From positions 1 to 13,494 of the forward strand of contig CAMZDY010000026.1 in assembly GCA_947305585.1 (NCBI GenBank): DNA of 13,494 nt. The letters run 5' to 3'. This document shows, piece by piece, positions 1 to 6,717 of this stretch. This DNA is from an uncultured Verrucomicrobiota bacterium (GTDB taxonomy: Bacteria > Verrucomicrobiota > Kiritimatiellia > RFP12 > UBA1067). The stretch's first letter is position 1; each line of letters starts with the position of its first letter. The position numbers and the translations under genes are program-made. The notes under the pieces are model-generated. The model saw only the letters and a list, made by a program, of their open reading frames with translations, was not told the DNA's origin and searched no databases.

Positions 1-52
1 CAGGTGACTCATAATCTCCGGGTCGTGGGTTCAAGTCCCGCCGGGTCCACCA
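1..52 (+). tRNA. tRNA with CAU anticodon, 3' part (Ile2 favoured, or elongator Met)
   Basis: The 5' part (acceptor strand, D arm) lies before the window. What is visible is the anticodon arm (stem 3-7 with 15-19, loop 8-14, anticodon CAT at 10-12), the variable region 20-24, a paired T arm (25-29 with 37-41, loop TTCAAGT), acceptor strand CGGGTCC at 42-48, discriminator A49 and an encoded CCA at 50-52. Loop CTCATAA is shared by elongator Met tRNA and by the minor Ile tRNA whose C34 is changed to lysidine by TilS. The acceptor strand implies C4-G69 and C5-G68 pairs, known TilS determinants, so Ile2 is favoured. Initiator Met is unlikely because its usual anticodon-stem GGG/CCC pairs are absent. 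The anticodon stem has a T-T mismatch (5 with 17). Confidence 0.85.
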
Positions 53-84
53 ACACGAGGAAAAGAGACAAAGAAAACAGGCTT

Positions 85-615
85 ATGGCCAAGAGAATCG
101 CATTGCTGGTCCTGGGCGCGCTGGTGTTTTCCGGCTGCGCCTTTATGATGAAGACCGATCCCGGCGCTATCGAGGGATTGGAATTTGGCGGCTATCCCGG
201 AAAGGCCGGAAATTCCGACATCGCGATCGTGGTAAGCACTATGAGCGTCAACTTGTTCGAGTGGCATATCGCTTCGGGCGACATAACGTGGGATGAGGAG
301 CGCGAGACCGTGAAAGGTTGGCCGACGCTGACCGACTGTTGCACGCAGGATAAATTCATGGAGCTCATGGAGACGTTGGCCCGGCACTACAACGCCGATA
401 TCATCCAGTACCAGTACGACGACTACGAACCGTTCAATGTCGGTTCGGCGCCCACGGACTGGGTGAACGTGCCGTTCTGGCTGGCGTACTGGTTCTTCCC
501 CACCCGCGAGGTGGACTGCTCGGCGGTGCTCAGGATGCGGCCGGAAGTTGCCGAAGAGCCTGCGGCGGAGGAAGATTCGGCGGAGGAAGAAGTTGCGGAG
601 GAGGTGGCGCGGTGA
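85..615 (+). CDS. Small lipoprotein with acidic C-terminal tail, function unknown
   Basis: A 176-aa predicted lipoprotein. Residues 1-17 form a lipoprotein signal peptide (MAKR then a hydrophobic run) ending in the lipobox VFSGC, with the acylated Cys at 18, so the mature protein should be anchored in a membrane facing the periplasm. The body has a Cys pair at 85-86, a Cys at 145 and an aromatic stretch at 126-138 (rich in W, F and Y). Residues 154-176 are almost only Glu, Ala and Val and look disordered. The ATG at 85 is chosen because it places the signal peptide correctly; the frame stays open upstream but that part runs through the tRNA. The ribosome site is weak (AGG at 78-80). It overlaps the next lipoprotein gene by 4 bp and shares a faint residue pattern with it. 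I do not recognise the family. Confidence 0.8.
   Translation: MAKRIALLVLGALVFSGCAFMMKTDPGAIEGLEFGGYPGKAGNSDIAIVVSTMSVNLFEWHIASGDITWDEERETVKGWPTLTDCCTQDKFMELMETLARHYNADIIQYQYDDYEPFNVGSAPTDWVNVPFWLAYWFFPTREVDCSAVLRMRPEVAEEPAAEEDSAEEEVAEEVAR
597..604 (+). promoter_or_regulatory. Ribosome binding site for the GTG-start lipoprotein gene
   Basis: GGAGGAGG sits 7 bases before the GTG at 612. It is formed by the Glu-rich tail codons of the preceding gene and supports the GTG start, which overlaps the upstream stop as GTGA. Confidence 0.6.
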
Positions 616-1037
616 AACGGATCTTGGCGATAATCGTTTTGGCGTTGGCTTTTGGGGTGGCGGTTTCCGGTTGCCATGCGCGGTGCGACATCACCTACCG
701 GCAGCACGATATCGAGTACGGAGAGACGGCTATCGCCTCGGTGACGTGTCGCAATACGGGATATTTCCTGTTCAAACATTTGCCGATCTGCTCGGGCATG
801 CCTTGGCACGAGGGACTTTTGAAGGATTGGGATCCCGAGCGCGACTGGTTCGACGACCACGTGAATTTGGACGACAATATGGATATGCTCAAACTGGCGG
901 CGCGGGAAGTGGGGTCGGCCAAGCTTACCCGGGTGAGATCGGAAGTGGACAACAATTCGATCTGGTCGTTCTTCCTGATCGAGCGCCGCTCCATCACCAC
1001 TACTGCGGTAATCTTAAAGAACAAGACAGAGCTGTAA
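612..1037 (+). CDS. Small lipoprotein, function unknown
   Basis: A 141-aa predicted lipoprotein starting at GTG 612. Residues 1-20 are a signal peptide with lipobox AVSGC and the lipid-bearing Cys at 21; further Cys at 25, 46 and 60 could allow disulfides outside the cytoplasm. The middle has NTGYFLFKHLPICSG (48-62), and a hydrophobic strand with SITTTAVIL (127-135) lies near the end, which suggests a small alpha/beta fold. The strong Shine-Dalgarno at 597-604 and the 4-bp GTGA overlap indicate translation coupled to the first lipoprotein. The stop lies 7 bp before ilvB. The pattern LF, then SG six to seven residues on, then T/S-A-V-L/I near the C-terminus recurs in the first lipoprotein, so the two may be diverged tandem duplicates. 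Family and function not recognised. Confidence 0.8.
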   Translation: MKRILAIIVLALAFGVAVSGCHARCDITYRQHDIEYGETAIASVTCRNTGYFLFKHLPICSGMPWHEGLLKDWDPERDWFDDHVNLDDNMDMLKLAAREVGSAKLTRVRSEVDNNSIWSFFLIERRSITTTAVILKNKTEL

Positions 1038-1044
1038 AGAAACG

Positions 1045-2778
1045 ATGAAAGAAGCAAAAATGCGTACGGGCGCACAGGCGCTGGTGGATTCGCTGGTTAA
1101 GGCGGGCACGGAAGTGCTCTTCGGCTATCCCGGCGGACAGGCGCTGGATATCTTCAATTGCCTGCCGGAAGCGCCCATGAAGTTCGTGCTGGGCCGGCAC
1201 GAGCAGGGGTGCGCCCACATGGCCGATGGCTATGCCCGGGCCACGGGCAAGCCCGGCGTGTGTCTCGTGACTTCCGGTCCCGGCGCCACGAATGTGGTCA
1301 CGGGTCTCGCCACCGCCAATATCGACGGCGTTCCGATGGTGGTGATAACCGGGCAGGTGCCGCTTTCGCTCATCGGCACGGATGCGTTCCAGGAGGCGGA
1401 CACTTCGGGCATCACCCGGGCGATCACCAAGCACAACTTCCTCGTCCACAGCGCGGATGAAATCCCGGAGATCGTGGCGCAGGCCTTTTACATCGCCACG
1501 CACGGCAAGCCCGGGCCGGTGGTGATCGACGTGCCCAAGAACTGCCAGCAGGCTTTGACCGCCGCCGAATACCCGGAAAGGGTGTCTTTGCGCGCCTACC
1601 ATCCGGAGCATGCGCCCAATCCCAACGATCTTTCCAAGTTCGCCAAAATCCTGAACGCGGCCAAACGTCCGGTGCTGTACGCCGGCGGCGGCGTGATCAC
1701 CTCGGGGGCGGCGGCGGATCTGGCCAAGCTGGCGGAAAAGGCGGAAATTCCGGTGGCCACCACGTTCATGGGGTTGGGGTCTTTCGACGAGCACAGTCCT
1801 TTGGCGCTGGGCATGGCGGGCATGCACGGATCGGCGGCCGCCAACTGGGCCATCCACGAGGCCGATTGCATCGTGGCCCTCGGCGTGCGGTTTTCCGATC
1901 GTGTTACCGGCAACATCAAGCTGTATGCGCCGGAAGCCAAGATCGTCCACGTGGACTGCGATCCGTCGTCGCTCAACAAAAACGTCAAGGTGGAGCTGGG
2001 GATCTGCGCGGACATCAAGGACGTTCTCACCACCGTTTCCAGCCGGATCAAGCAGAACCGGCACCAGGAGTGGGTCGAAAAGATCCACGGCTGGCAGCAG
2101 GAGCATCCGATTTCGTACAAGCCGATGCACGAAGGGGTGATCATGCCCCAGGCGGTCATCGAGGCCATCGACAAGGCCACCCACGGTTCGGCGCTTTTGG
2201 TGACCGACGTGGGGCAGCACCAGATGTGGACGGCGCAGTTCTTCCGCCACAACACGCCCAGGCACTTCCTGTCTTCCGGCGGCATGGGCACGATGGGATT
2301 CGGCATCCCGGCGGCGATCGGTGCGGGGCTCGCCAAGCCCGACGCCAAAGTGGTTTGCGTAGTCGGCGACGGCGGCGCGCAGATGACGTTCGAGGAGGTG
2401 GTCTGTGCGGTCGAGCACAAGGTGCCGGTCACATTCGTCATCATCAACAACAGCTGCCTCGGCATGGTGAGGCAGTGGCAGCAGCTCTTCTACCGGGAGC
2501 GCTACGCCGGTTCGATCCTGTCGGTCCGGGGGCGGCTCGACATGGAGCGGCTGGATCAGGATCTCGAGTACGACTATCTCCCCGATTTCATGCTGCTCGC
2601 CAAGGCCCACGGCGCGGAGGCGTACCGGGTGATCGATCCCGCCAAGCTGGACGACACCATCCGCACGGCGGTGGAAAGCGGCAAAACCTCGGTGGTTGAA
2701 GTCATCGTGGAGCCACGCGCCAACGTGTATCCCATGATTCCCGGCGGCAAGCCGGTAACGGAGATGATATTCGAATGA
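1045..2778 (+). CDS. ilvB: Acetolactate synthase, large catalytic subunit
   Basis: A 577-aa thiamine diphosphate enzyme that condenses two pyruvates to 2-acetolactate, or pyruvate with 2-ketobutyrate, opening branched-chain amino acid synthesis in the cytoplasm. Seen in order: N-terminal ThDP-binding domain with the activating Glu at 53 (in GRHEQG), the GPGATN loop near 77-82, GQVP and GTDAFQEAD typical of true AHAS, a central FAD-binding domain (about 190-345), then the C-terminal ThDP domain with GDGG at 441-444 and IINNS ending near 470, the metal/diphosphate-binding motif. The VRQWQ segment that lines the substrate channel is intact. Length is normal. ATG 1045 is the longest start; ATG 1060 gives MRTGAQALV, the usual family N-terminus, and is equally credible, as neither has a strong ribosome site. 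It overlaps ilvN by ATGA. It lies 7 bp after the lipoprotein genes; no leader attenuator is visible. Confidence 0.95.
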   Translation: MKEAKMRTGAQALVDSLVKAGTEVLFGYPGGQALDIFNCLPEAPMKFVLGRHEQGCAHMADGYARATGKPGVCLVTSGPGATNVVTGLATANIDGVPMVVITGQVPLSLIGTDAFQEADTSGITRAITKHNFLVHSADEIPEIVAQAFYIATHGKPGPVVIDVPKNCQQALTAAEYPERVSLRAYHPEHAPNPNDLSKFAKILNAAKRPVLYAGGGVITSGAAADLAKLAEKAEIPVATTFMGLGSFDEHSPLALGMAGMHGSAAANWAIHEADCIVALGVRFSDRVTGNIKLYAPEAKIVHVDCDPSSLNKNVKVELGICADIKDVLTTVSSRIKQNRHQEWVEKIHGWQQEHPISYKPMHEGVIMPQAVIEAIDKATHGSALLVTDVGQHQMWTAQFFRHNTPRHFLSSGGMGTMGFGIPAAIGAGLAKPDAKVVCVVGDGGAQMTFEEVVCAVEHKVPVTFVIINNSCLGMVRQWQQLFYRERYAGSILSVRGRLDMERLDQDLEYDYLPDFMLLAKAHGAEAYRVIDPAKLDDTIRTAVESGKTSVVEVIVEPRANVYPMIPGGKPVTEMIFE

Positions 2779-3023
2779 AACAGGAAACATATCGCTTCAA
2801 TTGCTTCGTGGAAAACCGTCCCGGCGTCCTTGCGCGGATAGTGGGTCTGATTTCCGGCCGGGGCTACAACATCCAGGCGCTGAACGTGGGTCCCACGGAG
2901 GACGGAACGGTCTCCAAGATGAAGATCGACGTTCTTTGCTCGGACGAAAGCGTAGTGGAGCAGATCAAACATCAATTGAGCAACCAGGTGAACGTGATCG
3001 AAGTCACGTCACGCAAACGTTAA
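2775..3023 (+). CDS. ilvN: Acetolactate synthase, small regulatory subunit (ACT domain only)
   Basis: An 82-aa protein made of a single ACT domain: the opening strand with the VENRPGVLARI turn (12-22), the segment GYNIQALNVG (30-39), and a final strand VNVIEVTS. In this family the small subunit activates the catalytic subunit and often carries valine feedback inhibition. It lacks the second, C-terminal domain of the roughly 160-aa IlvH type and has the size of the short enteric IlvM/IlvN forms. The ATGA overlap with ilvB points to coupled translation and a balanced subunit ratio. Whether it binds valine cannot be decided from sequence here. Confidence 0.92.
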   Translation: MKQETYRFNCFVENRPGVLARIVGLISGRGYNIQALNVGPTEDGTVSKMKIDVLCSDESVVEQIKHQLSNQVNVIEVTSRKR

Positions 3024-3039
3024 CGTTGAGGAACAAACA

Positions 3040-3903
3040 ATGGGTTATAACTGTGTAGTTTGCATCAAGCAGGTTCCCGACACCGGCAAGGTGACCGGCG
3101 ACGCCATGAAGGCGGATGGAACCATCAACCGGGCGGCGCTACCTGCCATCTTCAACCCGGAAGACCAGAATGCGCTGGAGGCGGCCTTGCGGGTGCGCGA
3201 CCAGCATGGCGGAACGGTTACCGTAATCACGATGGGGCTCCCGGCGGCCTGCACGATTCTGCGCGAGGCGCTGATGTGCGGCGCCGACAAGGCGTATCTG
3301 GTGACGGATCGCCGGGCGGCGGCTTCGGATACGCTGGCTACGAGCTACATCCTGTCGCAGGCGGTGAAGAAGCTGAACCCCGACCTCGTGTTTTGCGGAC
3401 GCCAGGCCATCGACGGCGACACGGCGCAGACCGGTCCGCAGATCGCCGAGAAGCTGGGCGCCACGCTGGTGACCTATCTCGAAGGTCTGGAGATCAAGGA
3501 CGGTTTCGCCTACGCCACGCGCAATATCGGTACCGGCACCGAAAAGGTCAAGGCCAAGCTGCCGGCGCTTTTCACGGTGATGGAGAAGTGCGGCGAGCTC
3601 CGTCCTTTCCAGGCTCGCCTCGCCATGAAGTACAAGAAGGCGCGCGCGCCGATGGAGCTTCCCAGGGAGACGGCCGATGCCGACTACGAGGCGCTCAAGG
3701 CGAAGGGGCTCGACATCGGCCAGTGGAATCTGGACGATATCGGGTGCGATCTTTCGCGTTGCGGCAAGGCGGGTTCGCCCACGCTCGTGAACAAGATCGT
3801 AAACGTGGTGCTGGCGGGAGGCGAATTCCAGGAGTTCCAGCCGACCGACGAGGACATGGGGCGGCTTGTGGGCTCGCTTATCGCAGATCACACCATCGGC
3901 TAA
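3040..3903 (+). CDS. etfB: Electron transfer flavoprotein, beta subunit (bifurcating type)
   Basis: A 287-aa ETF beta subunit, which pairs with EtfA to carry electrons between flavoenzymes such as acyl-CoA dehydrogenases and other redox partners. The family signature GRQAIDGDTAQTGPQIAE is at 120-137. The segment DRRAAASDTLATS at 90-102 matches the region that in clostridial and Acidaminococcus type EtfB binds a second FAD and marks the electron-bifurcating group; mitochondrial-type EtfB lacks the SDTxATS part. The opening CVVCIKQVPDT is also typical. Length is slightly above the usual 250-265 aa. A GAGGAA ribosome site at 3028-3033 supports the ATG. It follows ilvN by 16 bp and precedes etfA by 16 bp. 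Bifurcation itself is inferred, not shown. Confidence 0.95.
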   Translation: MGYNCVVCIKQVPDTGKVTGDAMKADGTINRAALPAIFNPEDQNALEAALRVRDQHGGTVTVITMGLPAACTILREALMCGADKAYLVTDRRAAASDTLATSYILSQAVKKLNPDLVFCGRQAIDGDTAQTGPQIAEKLGATLVTYLEGLEIKDGFAYATRNIGTGTEKVKAKLPALFTVMEKCGELRPFQARLAMKYKKARAPMELPRETADADYEALKAKGLDIGQWNLDDIGCDLSRCGKAGSPTLVNKIVNVVLAGGEFQEFQPTDEDMGRLVGSLIADHTIG

Positions 3904-3905
3904 AG

Positions 3906-3912
3906 TAAGGAG
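3906..3912 (+). promoter_or_regulatory. Ribosome binding site fixing the etfA start
   Basis: TAAGGAG lies 7 bases before ATG 3920. It decides against the longer in-frame reading that begins at 3866 inside etfB. Confidence 0.65.
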
Positions 3913-3919
3913 TCAAGAA

Positions 3920-4948
3920 ATGGACAGAAGTCAAGGCGAAGTCTGGATCTACGCGGAGCAGGAAGACGGGGTTTTGAGCGATGTGGCGCTGGAACTCTTG
4001 GGCAAGGGCCGGGAACTGGCCGGCACGCTGGGCGTTCCGGTGGCGGCGGTGCTTTTGGGCAGCGGAGTGGAAGGCCTCGCGGCCAAGCTCTTCGAATATG
4101 GCGCGGACAAGGTGCGTCTCGTCGACGATCCGGCGCTCAGGAACTACCAGAACCGCAGCTATCGCGAAACGATGATCGAGCTCATAAATGAGATCCATCC
4201 GCAGATTTGCGTGTTCGGGGCGACGTTCCAGGGTCGCGATCTCGCGCCGTCGATCGCGTCGGCGCTGAGGTGCGGTCTCACTGCCGACTGCACCGAGCTC
4301 AAGATCGGCGACTACACGGATCCGGCCACCAAGGAGGAATTCAAAAACCTGCTGATGCAGTGCCGTCCGGCGTTCGGCGGCAATATCATCGCCACCATCG
4401 TCAATCCCCGCAACTGGCCGCAGATGGCCACGGTGCGCGAAGGCGTGATGAAGATGCTCGACCCCGTTCCCGGCAAGTCCGGCGAACTTGTGAAGCATCA
4501 GGCCAAATGTCTGGACGGGCTGGAGCTTCCGGTGGAAGTGCTGGAGGTGGTCAGGACCGCCAAGACCGTGAACCTCAAGGGCGCCCGGGTGATCGTGGCC
4601 GGCGGCGCCGGCGTGGGATCGGCCGAGAACTTCAAGCTTTTGCACGAGCTGGCCGAAGCGCTGGGCGGCACCGTGGGCGGAACGCGCGCGGCGGTGGACC
4701 TCGGGTACCTCGAGCACGAGCGGCAGATCGGCCAGACGGGCGTCACGGTGCGGCCTGCCCTGTACATCGCCTGCGGCATTTCCGGCGCGGTGCAGCACCT
4801 CGCGGGCATGCAGGAGTCGCAGAAGATCATCGCCATCAACACCGACAAGGACGCTCCGATATTCTCGGTGGCGCACTACGGCATCGTGGGCGACGTCTGC
4901 GAGGTGTTGCCCAAGATCATCAAGGCCGTCAAGGCCAAGGCACTTTAA
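3920..4948 (+). CDS. etfA: Electron transfer flavoprotein, alpha subunit
   Basis: A 342-aa ETF alpha subunit. The N-terminal nucleotide-fold domain (about 1-205) packs against EtfB, and the C-terminal FAD domain shows the expected run: GGTRAAVD (253-260), GQTGVTVRP (271-279), CGISGAVQH (285-293) and NTDKDAPIF (307-315). These residues hold the alpha-FAD that delivers single electrons to the final acceptor. Length is normal and no extra ferredoxin domain is fused. The start at 3920 is set by the Shine-Dalgarno at 3906-3912; 18 further in-frame codons upstream would overlap etfB and are unlikely. The order etfB-etfA-acyl-CoA dehydrogenase is seen in Bacteroidetes and other anaerobes, and the three products probably act as one complex or relay. 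Confidence 0.95.
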   Translation: MDRSQGEVWIYAEQEDGVLSDVALELLGKGRELAGTLGVPVAAVLLGSGVEGLAAKLFEYGADKVRLVDDPALRNYQNRSYRETMIELINEIHPQICVFGATFQGRDLAPSIASALRCGLTADCTELKIGDYTDPATKEEFKNLLMQCRPAFGGNIIATIVNPRNWPQMATVREGVMKMLDPVPGKSGELVKHQAKCLDGLELPVEVLEVVRTAKTVNLKGARVIVAGGAGVGSAENFKLLHELAEALGGTVGGTRAAVDLGYLEHERQIGQTGVTVRPALYIACGISGAVQHLAGMQESQKIIAINTDKDAPIFSVAHYGIVGDVCEVLPKIIKAVKAKAL

Positions 4949-4953
4949 TTTTC

Positions 4954-4959
4954 AAGGAG
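4954..4959 (+). promoter_or_regulatory. Ribosome binding site fixing the acyl-CoA dehydrogenase start
   Basis: AAGGAG lies 9 bases before ATG 4969, just after the etfA stop. It supports this start over the long open frame that runs back through etfA to 4207. Confidence 0.65.
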
Positions 4960-4968
4960 TTTCCGAAC

Positions 4969-6711
4969 ATGGCCAATTTCTATCAGGACAATCCCGAGAT
5001 CGCGGAAATCATCGACGCGCTCGATCTGCGCGAGGTGGCGGCGCTCTTGGAGAACGATTTCGCGTACGCCAAGGAGTACGATTTCGCTCCGGAAAACGCG
5101 GAAGATGCGATCGACAACTACAAGCGGGCGCTGGACATCTGCGGCAAGATCGCGGGCGAGCGCATCGAACCTACCGCCGAGGCCACCGACAAGGTGGGCA
5201 ATATCCTCGAGGAGGACGGCTCCGTAACCTACACTCCCGGCATCAAGCTTGCGATCGAACTTTACGGCAAGAGCGGTCTCATGGGGGCCACGCTTCCCTA
5301 TTATCTGGGCGGTCTCAACATGCCTTGCACCATCCTTACGGCGTTGAACGACATCGTTTCGCGCGCCGATTGCTCGCTCATGAACATGTTCGGGCTGCAG
5401 GGGATCGCCGAAACCATCAACGCGTTCGCGTCCGAAGAAATCAAGAAGGAGTACGTGCCGCGGCTCGCGACGGGCGAGCTCACCGGCGCGATGGTGCTCA
5501 CCGAACCCGACGCCGGTTCCGACCTGCAGTCGGTCAAGACCATCGCCTACCAGAACGAGCAGGGCGAGTGGTTCGTTTCCGGCGTGAAGCGTTTCATTAC
5601 CAACGGCTGCGGCGACGTATTGCTCGTCTTGGCGCGTACCGAACCCGGCACGACGAACGGATCGGGCCTGAGCTGCCTGTTGGTGGAGAAGTGCCCGCAG
5701 GTCAAGGTGCGCCGCATCGAGCACAAGCTCGGCATCAACGGATCTCCCACGTGCGAACTGGTGTTCAAGGACGCGCCGGCCAAGTTGATCGGTCAGCGCC
5801 GCCGGGGTCTCATCACCTATGTGATGGCGCTCATGAACGGAGCCCGGGTGGGCATTTCGGCGCAGGGCACCGGCGTGGGCGAGGCCGCCTACCGCGCCGC
5901 CCGCGAATATGCCGCGAGCCGCAAGCAGTTCGGCGTTACGATCGACACTTTCCCGGCGTTGAGGGAGCTTATCTCCAACATGTCGGTGGATCTGCAGGCT
6001 TCGCGCGTTCTGGCGTACTACTCCTCCAAGTCGGTCGATCTGGAGGCGGGTCTCACCAAGAAATTCGAGTCGCTCAAGGGCACCTCGGAGGCGATGGCCG
6101 TCAGGGGCCGGATGAAGAAGTATGCCGCATTCAACAAGATGCTCACGCCGATGGCCAAGTACTTCGCTTCGGAAATGGCGATGCGCGTGTCCAACAACGC
6201 GGTGAGCGTGCTGGGCGGCTCCGGCTACATGAAAGACTATCCGGTGGAACGCTATTTCCGCGACGCGCGGATCTGCTCCATCTACGAGGGCACGTCGCAG
6301 CTGCAGATCGTGGCGGCCATCGCCGGCGTGGAGGGCGGTCTCGTGCCGGAAGTGCTGGATGACGTTTTGGAGGGCGTGGAGCTGACGGACGGGTTGAAGG
6401 CCAAGGTGGCGGAAATCCGCAAACTGGCGGACGAGCTCGCCACGGCCATCGAAACCGTCAAGGCCAATCCCGAGGCCAAGATGTACCACAGTCTGCAGGC
6501 GCGGCGCCTCGTCGATGCCGGCATCGCCGTTATCGTGGCGGCGCTGTTCGTGCGCTTGGCGGCCCGGAATCCCAAGAAGGAGCTGTCGCTCGACTACTGG
6601 CTGGGAGTGCAGTTCCCGCAGGTCCGGGCGGAGCTGGAAATCGCAAAGGGCGGCTATACCGCCAGCGTGACCGATTTCGAGACGTTGGCGCCCATGCCCA
6701 AGGTAGACTGA
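4969..6711 (+). CDS. Acyl-CoA dehydrogenase, long form with extra C-terminal domain
   Basis: A 580-aa FAD enzyme expected to introduce the alpha-beta double bond into an acyl-CoA and pass electrons to the ETF encoded just upstream. Seen: helical N-terminal domain (about 1-170), the flavin-contact signature MVLTEPDAGSD at 175-185, the middle beta domain to about 275, the helical domain with ASRKQFG (316-322), the second signature VLGGSGYMKDYPVERYFRDA at 414-433, and IYEGTSQ at 438-444 with the probable catalytic base Glu440. About 130 residues follow, so it is well beyond the 380-aa short-chain enzymes and resembles the 560-600 aa class found beside etfBA in anaerobes. Substrate length cannot be read from sequence; straight-chain, branched-chain or a reverse, enoyl-CoA reducing role are all possible. 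The next gene follows after 6 bp. Confidence 0.92.
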   Translation: MANFYQDNPEIAEIIDALDLREVAALLENDFAYAKEYDFAPENAEDAIDNYKRALDICGKIAGERIEPTAEATDKVGNILEEDGSVTYTPGIKLAIELYGKSGLMGATLPYYLGGLNMPCTILTALNDIVSRADCSLMNMFGLQGIAETINAFASEEIKKEYVPRLATGELTGAMVLTEPDAGSDLQSVKTIAYQNEQGEWFVSGVKRFITNGCGDVLLVLARTEPGTTNGSGLSCLLVEKCPQVKVRRIEHKLGINGSPTCELVFKDAPAKLIGQRRRGLITYVMALMNGARVGISAQGTGVGEAAYRAAREYAASRKQFGVTIDTFPALRELISNMSVDLQASRVLAYYSSKSVDLEAGLTKKFESLKGTSEAMAVRGRMKKYAAFNKMLTPMAKYFASEMAMRVSNNAVSVLGGSGYMKDYPVERYFRDARICSIYEGTSQLQIVAAIAGVEGGLVPEVLDDVLEGVELTDGLKAKVAEIRKLADELATAIETVKANPEAKMYHSLQARRLVDAGIAVIVAALFVRLAARNPKKELSLDYWLGVQFPQVRAELEIAKGGYTASVTDFETLAPMPKVD

Positions 6712-6717
6712 TCGCCG

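Noticed and set aside
4..84. Upstream extension of the first lipoprotein frame
   Set aside because: It runs through the tRNA and would bury the signal peptide; ATG 85 gives a proper lipoprotein signal.
1000..2790. Minus-strand open frame of 596 codons opposite ilvB
   Set aside because: Antisense shadow of a clearly identified acetolactate synthase; His/Arg-rich and without domain signatures.
4207..4968. N-terminal extension of the acyl-CoA dehydrogenase frame through etfA
   Set aside because: The extension is low-complexity Arg/Gly-rich text in another frame of etfA, and a good ribosome site precedes ATG 4969.
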